DNA from: Axinella damicornis
Taxonomy: Eukaryota; Porifera; Demospongiae; Axinellida; Axinellidae
Length of the DNA: 64,000 nucleotides
NCBI GenBank assembly: GCA_963931865.1
Contig: OZ007507.1
Span: forward strand, 1,994,913-2,058,912
Direction of reading: 5' to 3'
Part shown: positions 13,039-24,278 of the stretch, piece after piece
Layout of the letters: each line of letters begins with the position of its first letter
Position numbering within the stretch: position 1 is the first letter of the stretch
Made by a program: the position numbers and the translations under genes
The notes under the pieces: generated by a model
Told to the model about the DNA's origin: nothing
Seen by the model: the letters and a program-made list of their open reading frames with translations, nothing else
Databases searched by the model: none

Positions 13039-13070
13039 TAGCCTCGTACCCAGGCCTGGGTACGAGGCTA
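13039..13070. mobile_element. Perfect 32-bp palindrome of the TAGCCTCG hairpin family
   Basis: TAGCCTCGTACCCAGG is followed at once by its complement CCTGGGTACGAGGCTA, with no loop. This appears to be a minimal member of the family. The flanking words are only loosely similar. Confidence 0.75.
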
Positions 13071-13292
13071 GACGCTCCCTGACTTTGTTGGCTAGCCTAC
13101 GTTGATGCACACAACTTACATACTGAATTGTATTACGAATTTGTCATGTACCTGAGCGTGTGAAGTAGCCTTGAACCCAGGCCCCGCCCGCCCATAGAGG
13201 TACATTAGGGCTATATAATTATGCAAAGGGTTAAAGTTAAGCGAGGGAGTATATAAATCATGTCTTCCTGTGTACCTACTACACTTCACCAG

Positions 13293-13368
13293 GTGGCATC
13301 ACATCGGGTTGACACAGATACAACCCGGATGTGTTGGGAGCCTTGTTACACAATCTAATTCGCCTCAG
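13293..13368 (+). CDS. Possible exon of the unrecognised + strand gene
   Basis: It is bounded by CTTCACCAG and CCTCAG|GTTTCG. The open reading includes HHIGLTQIQPGCVGSLV and TQSNSPQ, and ends in phase 0, which matches the next exon at 15913. The Q/S/T-rich text resembles the rest of the gene. This is inference only. Confidence 0.3.
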
Positions 13369-13626
13369 GTTTCGTTATCCAGGCCTCAATCTCGGCCCTC
13401 CAAGCCACTGATAGCTGATAGATTGTGTGGACTCTGCTGTGCCTCTTTCCAATCGGGCTTGACCTCCCACCCTATCCAACACTGATACCTGAAGCCGCCT
13501 GACAAGTGTAACTCACCTTGGGTTCCTTGTGTCCCTGTTGAGTCATTTGTCTGATTAGGCACTAACCACTATTCACTCTTAAGACAACCCTACTCTCATA
13601 ACTGCTGACTCAGCCAGGAAGCTTGT

Positions 13627-13760
13627 GAGACTATGCCCCTCCCCTCCACCTCCATCCCACCCTCCCGTCTGCCTCCATCCCACCCTCCCTCCATCCCACC
13701 CTCCCGTCTGCCTCCATCCCACCCTCCCCACCTCCCCCCCACCCCCCACCTCCTCCAAAA
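13627..13760. repeat. CCCACCCTCCCGTCTGCCTC-type minisatellite
   Basis: Units of CCTCCATCCCACCCTCC with CGTCTG inserts recur several times. Pro/Ser and Gly/Trp frames on both strands are repeat artefacts. Confidence 0.75.
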
Positions 13761-13964
13761 GGCTCAACCATCCTGGCGTTGGCCCTTCCCAGCCTTGTTA
13801 CGCTGCCTTCAGGGAGGGTCGCTACCCAGGACTTGAGTGTCTTGTATGTGGTCAGTAACCATACGACTGTTGTATGTACCATCACTATGACAGCCAGTAC
13901 CAGTGTAAGGTTTGGTTGAGGGTTCATGACCACATGCACATGGGGCACCTTCTGCCTCCTGTAA

Positions 13965-14404
13965 ACCGCCTGCTAGTAAACTGTTTCCTGTAAACCACCT
14001 GCACTAGTAAACTGCCTCCTAGTAAACTGCCTCCTAGTAAACTGCCTGCTAGTAAACTAAACTGCCTGCTAGTAAACTAAACTGCCTGCTAGTATAGTAA
14101 ACTGCCTCCTGTAAACCACCTGCTAGTAAACTGCTACTGCCTGCTAGTAAACTAAACTGCCTGCTAGTAAACTGCCTCCTGTAAACCACCTGCTAGTAAA
14201 CTGCCTCCTAGTAATTTATAAACTGCCTGCTAGTAAACTGCCTCCTGTAAACCACCTGCTAGTAAACTGCCTCCTAGTAAACTGCCTGCTAGTACACTAA
14301 ACTGCCTCCTGTAAACTGACTACTAGTCAACTGCCTCCTGCCTCCTGTAAACTGCCTGCTAGTAAACTGCCTGCTAGTAAACTGCCTGCTAGTAAACTAA
14401 ACCG
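13965..14404. repeat. Degenerate 15-bp tandem repeat (ACTGCCTGCTAGTAA)
   Basis: More than twenty units of ACTGCCTGCTAGTAA / ACTGCCTCCTGTAAACC run through this block with variable lengths of about 14-20 bp. Most units contain CTAG. It is non-coding, as stops occur in every frame. Confidence 0.85.
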
Positions 14405-15103
14405 CCTGAGTGAGCACAGTGCAATTAAGGCTTAGATAAGGAGATGAATTCTGATACCCTTTGTGCTGATACCTCTCCAGGTCTGACAGCATCAGCATTC
14501 TTAGTGTGCTTGGCTCAGTTTGCACCTAGTGCTAAAGACCCCTTCTCAACTCGGCTATGGGAACTAGTTACCTCTCCACTAACAGTATTGGTATGTGCTA
14601 AACTCAGCTATGAGAACCTGTTACTCACACTTAGCCAATCATAGTACATGCCAACTGTAGGGTAGTTTCCCTCCTGGTGTGAGGCTTCTGAGCCATCTGA
14701 GTAACTTGATCTCAGGTAGGATTGCCTGGAAGAGCAACTTGATTGCCTTTGATTATCTGGACTAATCCATTTGGAGCCACTCTCTAATGGCTAGCGGTTA
14801 CGGCAGGTCAGGGCCGGCCAAGCACCCATCTGTGCCTCATTAGAGTGAGGGTGTCTGTGTACTATAGCAAGTATGGGTTCTCCTACTCTCGGAGCCCTAG
14901 CCAGACTTGTTGTTCACGCTGTGCAACCCCCCTCCCAGACCTCTCCCCGACTTCATCGCTTGTGGTACGAATAGCAGGAAGGACCTGGCACATAACTGAA
15001 TGGTGTGGGGCACACCGGGTGGTAGGGGCCCTTCCGCTTTCTGAACAGTGCTGCAGAGAGGTTTGGGAACGATCGAGGTTCTCCATGTGGGCGTTCACCT
15101 GAG

Positions 15104-15288
15104 CTACCCAGACTCTTATCAGATTTGAGATCATTGTCTCAAGGGTGTCTTGATCTCTTTTGAAGACCTTGTACAAATCCCCCTCAGGGTAGGCCTCTTC
15201 CTGTTTGAACATGGATATTAGTGAGCGGAGGGGACTGCCCTCACCAAGTGCCTCCAGGCTATAGGAGTACTGATCAATAGACAGCTGT
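15104..15288 (-). CDS. Candidate minus-strand exon, weakly BAR-like, possibly a nested gene or pseudogene
   Basis: On the minus strand an acceptor TTCACAG precedes an open 62-codon block with a donor CAG|GTGAAC, phase 0 at both ends. The protein begins LSIDQYSYSLEALGEGSPLR, then SLISMFKQEEAY, and ends LETMISNLIRVWVAQ. The pattern SP..RSL....F.QEEA... resembles the first helix of BAR domains in APPL/ACAP-like proteins, but the match is weak and unverified. Another open block (15388-15571, with IKERDIKWTLGEAGLILYR) lies upstream but does not join in phase. It sits inside the presumed intron before 15913 of the + strand gene. Confidence 0.35.
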
Positions 15289-15912
15289 GAATTCCAGGAC
15301 GGTGACCACCGCCAACATTGTTTGGAGGATATTATGTCCCCACACATCAGCATATATGCGTGGCTCAAGAATCATGGTTGTGTGTACCTGCACGGCCAGG
15401 TGGCTTACTGATTGGAACAATGGTCTGTCTATATAGAATGAGCCCAGCTTCTCCCAACGTCCACTTTATATCTCTTTCTTTTATAACTTCAAAGCTTTGA
15501 GGTAGAGAGTGCGTTTCATTTCGCTGCTTGGATGCTTGTAGTAGCGTGGGGACAAAGGCTCTGCTCTGCATGCTGCTACATTAGGATCGGAGACAGAGAG
15601 TCTGCTTGGTGATCCATCAAACTATTATGTTGTGTGTACAGTATGTTCCCAATGGCTTTATGGCAACACATTCAGGTTACAACACTTTCTTTGGCAATAG
15701 AAAATGGGATTATGACAAGCACTTGTTAATCTATTGCTGCTCAGGGAAGTCTTTATTTTATTGTGTGCTGGTGGGGCTGAGGTGTGTAGCGAGGGTTCCT
15801 GGTACTACCGTTTACGCTTGGACAGATTCCTACCAAATGGGGGTTTAGAACAATAATCTCCTTAATAGTGGGAATTTTAATTGCTATGGTAACAGCAGCC
15901 CTGTTCTACTAG

Positions 15913-18900
15913 CGAGTAAACCCATATTGCCATGGTAGCGAGTACTTCTCTGTTACCGTTGACATGACGACGTTGGATGTTGGAAGTCCTTGCAGTGAAT
16001 CCAACGGACACCACCACATCCCATCTAGTGCAATCAGGTCAAGCCGAAACCAGCAGTCTATTTTACAGCGGCTTCTTGGCTGTGTGACCATCTGGTCAAC
16101 TTGTAGGACCTATACCACGTACTGGTTTTGAGTACATTGTGTTGCCTTTGCATATCATTGTCAGTGATTGCATTATTGCAGGTGGGATTGTGTTAGTCTC
16201 GAAACCAGACTCTATGTGAGTCTGGTACTGAGAGGAGGATTGTGTATATTGTATTCTGCACACTCAAAGGGAAACTGACCGTTAGCAATTGTTACTACCA
16301 CACACCAGTTAATTATTGTTAACCACGGTGAACATTAACACTTGACTGGGTGAACTGCTATGTAAACTCAAGCACTGTTCATTGATGGCTATATACATGA
16401 ATCCGGCTCCTCTAACACCACCGTTTTCTCTCCTCACAGCTCCAACCATCCTTCCAGTACAGACATAAATGGAGTTAGTGGTGAACCCGCATCCTTTACT
16501 GGGAGCTTCCCTCCACGTAAGTATGTATCCAAGTGCATTCTATTCCTGATTCTCAAGGTCAGAACATTGGTATTGTTGCTGACACCACAAGAGGCCATAG
16601 CTTCAAATTCATTCCCAGGCCCCCGCCCTGGAGCTGGTGGGGGCCTGGGAAGGAAGATATGATATACAGGTGGCCCTAGTCATAAGGATTATGACTCTCA
16701 TAAGTACAAAAGTTGCCCATGATACAATGCCACTTTGACCTCACTCGAAGCTCTGTGTCGAAGCTAAGTCGTCCTGGTTCTCCGACAGTAACACAAACAG
16801 CAAACCATCTGTGGCCTTGTTTCTTACTTCAGAGATGACGTCATGGTGGTACAGTGTCATGTATGTGAAATCCTCCAGACTTTTCCTTCCAAGTTATCTC
16901 AAAAGCTACAGTACAAGGCAAAATCTGAGATTGAAAGCCGGGGTACGAGACTAGTAACCCCAATCGTGCTGCTGTGCATGATGCAACTGCTTGTGCTGTG
17001 TATGCGTGCTGTGCATGTGTGCTGCTATTATGCATGCGCCATGTCTTAATGAGAGCATGCGTGCACCGTATCACATGTGACGGCAGATAAGACCCACACA
17101 CTTGTACCCATTAGTGCTAATGACCTAAAGACTTCTAGTTATTTGAGAATTGTGTCATTCACTGCACATGCACTAAACGTGGTAGACGCCAAGATGCATC
17201 ATGGCTATGGTTACAGCGAACACAGCAGTATCTGGTGCCGAGGCTCTCATGGCTCCTTCGGGTCACATGACTGCCGTAAGGTGACTTGAGAAAGTCCCTC
17301 CCCTCACCACATACCAATATGATGTGAAATCTGACCTGAGAGCTGATGAACTGCAACGTAAACGACGATCTGTCAACTGACACTGTTTTGCATTCTTCAA
17401 AAGGCGATGGACTGCTATTGTATTGCACACACCTCATTGCTGTGGGGGCTGTGGTGTGTGCAATGGCGCACCTGTAATAGCTATTTACATGCTTGTATTC
17501 AACATTCAACAGCTGCGATTGGTTAGTGTATGCCTGTGTTCATCATTATTCAGCAGCTGTGATTGGTTACTTATTGTGCATGCCTGCATGTGTTCAATAT
17601 TCAGCAGCTGTCATTGGTTGCTTATTGTGCATGCCTGTGTTCAATATTCAATAGCTGTGATTGGTTGCTTATTGTGTGTGCCTGCGGCCAGCAGCTGTGG
17701 ATTGTGTACGTACGCTGGCAGTGGTGATTGCTTTGCCTTGTAACTTTTGCCCGTGGGAGGAGGAGGGAGGAACGCAGTGGGAGATGGGTTGTGTTGCCTA
17801 CGACTGTCGTGTGTACAGTCATGCGTTTTATGCCTAGGGCATAAGGTATTTGTAGCAGCATTCATAGGTTGTGCACGCTGTGATGAATTCCAGCATTCAA
17901 ACGCAGTTATATGTACCAGTTTAACTAGCCTCGTTCCCAGGCTGTCTTGGGCCTGGGAACGAGGCTAAGACTTAACTAGCTGCAACTCAGTCAGCACATT
18001 AGGAAGGCTGTACAATAGGAACGTTGTAAATTCTGGGTTCTAAACACTCTGCATGTGTGTTGAGATGGAGGGACTGGATTGTATACTCTTAACATGGGCA
18101 TGTGTTCTTCTAATTGATGCTTCCGTATGCCCTGCATGCACATCCTGGTGGCCCACAGCCTTGTGCGTTTATGAAACACTACAAAAAATATGTCTCTGTG
18201 TTGATAAGCAAATGCAATCCTGACCAATCATATTTCAGAGAATTGGATAAGGTAATCTGGTCGTAGTGTATATACCATGTTGTAAACCTAAACTCTTAGA
18301 CGGAGGACTTGGCAAACTGACCAATCAGATCCAGGCTATTGGCAAACTGACCAATCAGATCCAGGCTATTGGCTATGATTTTATCTGAACCACTGGCTGA
18401 TTATTGCCATATGTGTATCTAGGTGTGGATGAGGTGATGTTTACGCTGTCCTGTCCGTGTCCTTGTCAAAGCTAGCACTTCCTGTGCCCAGCTCTGTGGT
18501 TGCAATACCAATGGCGGTAGATGGTCGGATGATAGCGGTTCTCCTACAGGATCGCGGGCCATCGATCTCGGCTCGACTCCGCTATTGACAGGATTGTTCT
18601 TGGGCAATGAGGGGCAAAGGGTATTTCTGCCCAAGCACTGTGCCGACATGTAATACGTTATCCTTTTGCTTGGCAGCATATACGTTGATGTATCTCATAA
18701 ACGAATGTTGCAACCTTTGGTTTCACTCACAGCAATCGAAGGTGAAAAATTTTCTAAGAAACGTTATTGTTTTAGTTTTGGGTGTGCTTACTGTGTATCA
18801 ACATAAAAGACCTGCTTGACTGAGTGATCAGGTACGTAGGTAACCTTCGTTTGCAAACCTTCTGTGGTAGACTACCATCTCCCGAACTCTGTACCATAGC

Positions 18901-21900
18901 AGAGGCAATCCAACACTTGTGGTCTCTACCTAGCACCTGTTACGTCTAGCCACATTTGACGGTGCGATGGACACGTAGGCACATCCATTGAGCATGCCCT
19001 CCCCTCCCCCCCATGCCAGGGGTCATATTTTACCCCACAGCTTTGCGGTACTAAGTACGCCCTTTGCCCTGCAGTGCATTGAATTGTTCTATGTTTCAAT
19101 AAGCACCCAAACAGATACACACTAACCCCCCTCCCCCCTCACACCCACACACCCACACAGCACCCTCACCCAGGCACCATGCTCTACCCTACCAAAGACA
19201 GTGCGTGGCAACCCGTGGTCACGTCCCTCCCCTCCCTCACCGAGGTCCCTAAGGAGTCCATCATTGCCAACACCGACTTCACCACCACCAGTCTAATAGC
19301 AAAAAGGTTTGCGGCACTATGCACTCTTACATGTGTGTGTGTGTGTGCGTGTGCATGTGCGTGCGTGTGCGTACGTGCGTGTGCGTACGTGTGTGCGTGC
19401 CTGTGTGTGGTAGTAGCAGACACTCTTCGCCTTAATAACAAGACTAGACGCTCATCTACATTTTGTACATAAGTGCCTTCTGCCAGATGAAGTATAATTA
19501 CTGGATCGATTAGGCACACAATAGCATGTGAATGGGTGGTGTGGCTTGGAGTGGACTGGGGTACACATTCTCCTCCTCCTCCTTTGAACATCACCAGTGA
19601 CAACATGTAGTAGTACACTCATCATGTGATGTTCCTAATCACGCATTCATGAATATGGGCGTAAGGTCTTTTGTCTCATAGTGTGGCCGGTATGCAAGTT
19701 TGGTTGTCTGAAAACTTAGTCTAAAGAATGACCAATAGAGCTGGGGAAATGTTGGCTAAAACTCAGGATGTCTGTTATGGAGGAAGGGAAGAGGGCAAGT
19801 CATTGAAGGCTAAACTGAATCGTACCATGCAAATGGCACTCTGGCTTCCTCCTCGTTCCCACTCGGCCTGGGAACGAGGCTTCCTCAACTCGCAGCCAAT
19901 GGTCACACGGAAACTGCTCTACATATCAACCCAGTGCTCTTTGTAAGAAGCCTTCCGATTCCCTGAACAAGCCTTCCGATTTGCGGCAAAGCTGCGCCGC
20001 AATTATATGTCGGGTGAATGTGGGCGTCTTTCTTCAATTGATTAAGATGCGTACCGTACATTGAACAGCAAGTTGGGCCATCAAAGCCCGAGTTTACTAC
20101 GCTTGCGTGTTTTTTGGACTGCGGCCCTGAACTGTGTCGTAGATAACTTGATTGTGAAGCCAATGTAAGCATAATTTGCATGCATTAAGATTAAGGTGAT
20201 TAGTTTTAGGCCAGTTTGGGAGTAAGCCAATATGTATTGGAATTGTGTACTCATACCTACAGAGCCCAGTCAACTGTGCCTGATTAAGAGACGGCGATAT
20301 GATTTTTAGCTCTGGAAACTTGCCAACTCATTGTGAGCAAATTGAGGGTTGGAGGCTAGGGGGAGGCTAGGGGGAGGGGAGGAGAATGGAGGAAGTGTGG
20401 GGAAGAGGAGAGGAGAGGGGTGAAGGAGTGGAAAGGAGGGGGAGGAGGGGAAGGAGGAGAGAGAGGAGAGGGGAGGGGAGGGGAGGAGGGGAAAGAGGAG
20501 GGAAAGGGAGGGAGGAGGGGAAGAAGAGAGGAAAGGAGAGGAGGTGGAGAAGGGAGCAGTAGCTACCTAATCGGCCAAGTACCCAGCACCCACACAGACG
20601 TATGTGTCTATGTTTGGATACCCTGACTAACCATTGCCATGGAAATAGTCTCAGGTGGCACTAGGCGTTGAAAAGTCTGGGTTTCAACTGTGGGGGTGGG
20701 TCTCAATTAGAGCAGCTGCCCTTCCCTCACAACAAGCCACAACAGCCATCAGTGGCGGGGGTGTGGGTTGTGACTCCAGCTGGCTCAGTGAGTGGACAAG
20801 CACTCACTGGGTGTTTGTAGCCCACACGTACACGACAACTCAGCCAATAGCAAAGTGGAACTGCTACACAATTAGCTTATAAGATTAGGAAGTAGTCTAA
20901 TGTGGAAAATTGCTCAATGACTAGTAATTATTGAGGAAAGGTACAAGCTGGTGGCCACCAGTGGTGGAGGTATATACTTACTTCTCTGACCCTTGGAAAG
21001 CTTTCCTGCAAGTACTATTGCTCTGAATGCCCTCTGGTTAAATTTGTGTGAATACTGAGCTCAACAGGAACTCTCCCTTCCTTCCCCTTCCTTCTCCCTC
21101 CTCCTCTCCTCCTCCTCCCCTCCTCCTCCTCTCCTCCCCTCCTCCTCCTCTCCTCCCTTCCTCCCCTCCTCCTCCTCTCCTCCTTCCCCCCTCCTCCCCT
21201 CCTCCTCTCTTCCCTCCTCCTCTTTTCCCTCCTCCTCTTTTCCCTCCTCCTCCACCCCCCCAATACAGGCGTCTGTCCAGCAAGAAGAGAAAGAAGTTTG
21301 AGGGCCAGCAGCAGAATGGCTACAGTGGAAAGGAAGGAGGATCTTCAGAAGGCAATCCCTCACCCATGGACTCTCCCTCCGTCTCCTCCACTACCCACAC
21401 ACCTCCAGCACACGACAAGGGGTGAGCGTGGGAGGCGGGAGGGAGGGAATCAACATATAGTGAACCTAGATGATGAGGTGACTATGTGTGGTCTCGTAAA
21501 CGCCATTGCGAGCCTAGATCATGTGAACAGTCTTAGCAGATTGGTGCTGCTTGAGTGTGGTCTGGGATGCATCAATCTGGTAGTTAACCTGCCCTGTCTA
21601 CATATAGCTTAGTCACATGACTTGACCATGTTTAGTCAGAGATCACATGACCTATTTAAGCAACATGATTCGCTGGAGGTCACATGATTACAACTAACAA
21701 ACAACAAGTGGCAGAATGCAGCCACCACAGTTGAACTGCATACCACCATTATGTTACCAGGGAGTGGCGCCTATAGGATTGCACGGTAATTGTCTTAAAT
21801 ATCAATCTCAAGCCCTATCAGGTACCGTACATTTGTCTCCAAGCTTTGTTAACTGAAATTCAAGCTTTCTAATTTTCTGGCTTTGTTCCGCTTCATGTTT

Positions 21901-22835
21901 TTGAACCATCGGGGAAATTCCATACCAGATATCACACATTGCAGTATGGGATTGATGTCAACTACCACAGTGCTTGGGCGATCCTTTGATGTGCCGCGGA
22001 GGATAAATCAGTTATCCTCCGCTATGACGTAATCGAACCACGCTGTGCTGAGAATCAGAGAGTTGTAACTGACTTGACTTGGAGGTTATGTCTGTGGTAG
22101 AAGTCGGATCTACTACGTCGACTCGGAGGTTATGCGGTTTATCCTCCTTGGAAAAGTTTAGCCTCGGCTTCGCCTCGGCCAAACTTTCCTGCAGACATAA
22201 CCTCCATGTCGACATAGTAGATCCTATACAACTACCTCCTTGGTAGCCATTACCGTAACAGGTTCCCTCCAATGAGCTTTTGTATGCAACCTATGTACAT
22301 TGGGATGTAGGATACCATTGCCATAGCAACTGAATGACAGTGAGACTTGTGGAACACTACGATCTCATTAGTCAGTCGGCCAGTAGGGATCGCATTATGA
22401 CTCTGTCTTCTTCCACAGCAACCCAATGCAGAAGGATAATTTCCACGGAGAGAATAGGTCAAATTTGAACAACTCCATCTCTGTGGCCATGGACACATCT
22501 CAGTGCAGTGAAGGAGTGCCTCACTTGATACACCAGCACACCCACACCCACACGCACCACATCGCACCAATCCCCGCTGGCGCAGGGAATATTCAGCTCA
22601 GACCGGTACCTGCAGGACAGTACCTTCCAATGGTCGCCACTGCTGCCGGCGGGAACAGCTACCCTACCGTCACCCCCGCAGTGGGGGTAATGGCCAAGCA
22701 ATTCACAGACCCTGGTAAGTGGGTGATTACTGATGCATGGCACAGAGTAGGTGGCTAGCAGGTTTGCAGGACGCATGATTTTGTTGACATTGCAAAGGTA
22801 GCATTACTGAGCCTTTCCTCCTTTCACTTCTGTAT

Positions 22836-22890
<55 letters not shown>

Positions 22891-24278
22891 ACGCACAGTG
22901 TTGAACCAGCTGCAACAAGAGCTCAACTACAGATTTCTTCAGGAGCAGTCTGGTCTCATGGTGAACCCTGGAGCAACCATTACCACCCCCTTCAGCAGGC
23001 CGGTGTCGCACCCCGTGGAGAACTCAGGAAGCAGTTGTCAGGTGTGTGTGAGTGTGTGCCCTGTGAGGGTGGTGAGGGTGGGTATGTGGGTGTGGACCGT
23101 GTATGGCTATGTATGTGTCGGCTATCGAGTCTGTTCATACATAGCCATCATTCATGTATTGTTCTGAAGCTGTGTACAGAGCATTTGAGCATACACACTC
23201 ACTAATAGACTCCAGGTGGGTTAGTGGTTGCACAGAGGAATTCACAAAACCACGAAATGGTCAAAATTGGGGGCACTTGTTCTGGACAGTATGGTAGTGC
23301 AGAAACAATTTGCCACTTTCCGAAGTTAATGAGGCTAAAGGAGTGCACACACATACATGTACAAGAATGGAAGTCCTAGCCAGGTGTCTGAATGCCACCA
23401 ATGTTGATGTCCTTCCTCAGAGCTCACAAGCCACGCAACAACGTCACATGGCTGGAGAGGACAGGCCTCCAGACCTAAAGAGGCCTCCCGGATTCAAGTG
23501 GTGCTACGCACACGTCACCATCGCCAAACAAATCAAGCAACACCAACAGCAAAGCAAGGTCAGTCGTTGTTCTCGGGATGCAGTGATCATGTTCCTCTGC
23601 TCTAGTGTTTATCCAGCTTCCAGCGTTGATCGGGTGGGTCTGGGAGTAGCTTGTCAGGACCCTGAAAGGCAATACTACACACTGGTCACTACTAACTAAG
23701 TGTGTGTTCCTCCCCAGGCAATGGCAGCTGCTAAGGTGGCGGTCACCCACTCGGTGTTGCAGTCTAAGGAGGGAGGCAGTAGACAACATGCGAACGGACA
23801 CCATCCCTCTGATGCCATGGCAGTGCAGCACCAACTGGCACTGTTGCAGCAAGCGTACGGTCTACCTCCGAACGCAGCTCTGCCGGGCTACATGACTGTC
23901 CCCTACTCCATGCAAGAGGTGCAGCTCAGAATGCAGTCCTCCTTCGTGCACCCAGGAGCTGCTGTGATGAACAGTGTTGGTGCTCCGCTGGTCAAACCTG
24001 TGGTTGCAGCAGCACCCAGCCACGTCACAGTGGGGAAGGTGGAGTCAGACGTGAACCTGAATTCCGTGCACATGATGAGTGGAGTCCATTTCCCGGCACC
24101 ATTAGCACACTCACTGCCCATGGCAGCTGTCGCACCTAGTGACTTGAACGATGCTGTCCTACAAGGGGCACCGCTACCGACTGCTGGTTCTTGGGTTGTG
24201 CCAGCAGTTCCGGTAATGGGTAGCTGCGTCATCAATCCCTTCCATCCTGGCATCATGGCCACCTCCTGGGTGAAGTGA
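15913..24278 (+). CDS. Unrecognised multi-exon protein gene, nuclear-looking (3' part)
   Basis: Exons 15913-16037, 16440-16516, 19174-19306, 21269-21421, 22419-22714, 22899-23041, 23421-23558 and 23718-24278 (TGA) join in phase and give about 541 residues. Order of features: EYFSVTVDMTTLDVGSP near the start; SAWQPVVTSLPSLTEVPKE; a basic RRLSSKKRKKFEG nuclear-localisation cluster; Gln/His-rich text; RPPGFKWCYAHVTIAKQIKQ; and an Ala/Pro/Val-rich C-terminus ending ATSWVK. No enzyme motif is visible. The composition suggests a transcription or chromatin regulator, but I do not recognise the family. The start is not found: 9685 is the best candidate ATG. Confidence is high for 19174 onward and moderate for the first exon. 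Confidence 0.75.
17510..17700. repeat. Tandem 55-60 bp repeat with ATTGG (inverted CCAAT) boxes
   Basis: Four units each contain CAGCTG.GATTGGTT..TTATTGTGC-type sequence plus TTCAATATTCA. It lies in the intron between exons 16516 and 19174 of the unrecognised gene. The regular spacing of CAGCTG and ATTGG is notable, but regulatory function is not shown. Confidence 0.7.
17926..17967. mobile_element. TAGCCTCG hairpin element
   Basis: TAGCCTCGTTCCCAGG and its inverted complement surround an 8-10 bp loop. The flanking words GTTTAAC and GACTTAAC are similar but not identical. Confidence 0.7.
18311..18370. repeat. Direct repeat, two identical 30-bp units
   Basis: GGCAAACTGACCAATCAGAT plus CCAGGCTATT occurs twice back to back. 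Each unit carries a CCAAT box. Confidence 0.9.
20340..20562. repeat. GA-rich low-complexity tract
   Basis: A long purine-only stretch (GGAGGGGAGGAG words) in the intron before the exon at 21269. The Glu/Gly/Arg open frame here is an artefact. Confidence 0.85.
21068..21262. repeat. 190-bp pyrimidine (TCC)n tract next to a 3' splice site
   Basis: An almost pure C/T tract ends a few bases before the acceptor AATACAG at 21268. It is an unusually long polypyrimidine tract for the exon at 21269. Long mirror-type purine/pyrimidine DNA can adopt triplex structure. Confidence 0.85.
22010..22240. repeat. Imperfect inverted-repeat element
   Basis: GGAGGTTATGTCTG... and TCGGATCTACTA.GTCGAC recur as complements (CAGACATAACCTCC, GTCGACATAGTAGATCC), and GGATAAATCAGTTATCC forms a small palindrome. 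This suggests a degraded foldback element in an intron. Confidence 0.55.
22839..22890. repeat. (CA)n microsatellite at 3' splice site
   Basis: About 25 CA units run to within about 10 bp of the acceptor CACGCACAG for the exon at 22899. Confidence 0.85.

Larger units (their letters stand above)
9791..13292. other. Stretch without recognised gene
   Basis: I see no supported exon. It contains the poly-C tract, CA-rich words and a perfect 32-bp palindromic hairpin of the TAGCCTCG family at 13039-13070. The longest frame (177 codons, minus strand, 12367-12900) has no motif I recognise. Confidence 0.4.

Noticed and set aside
20400..21425. Glu/Gly/Arg and Pro/Ser-rich ORFs
   Set aside because: Low-complexity purine/pyrimidine tracts. 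Only 21269-21421 is an exon.
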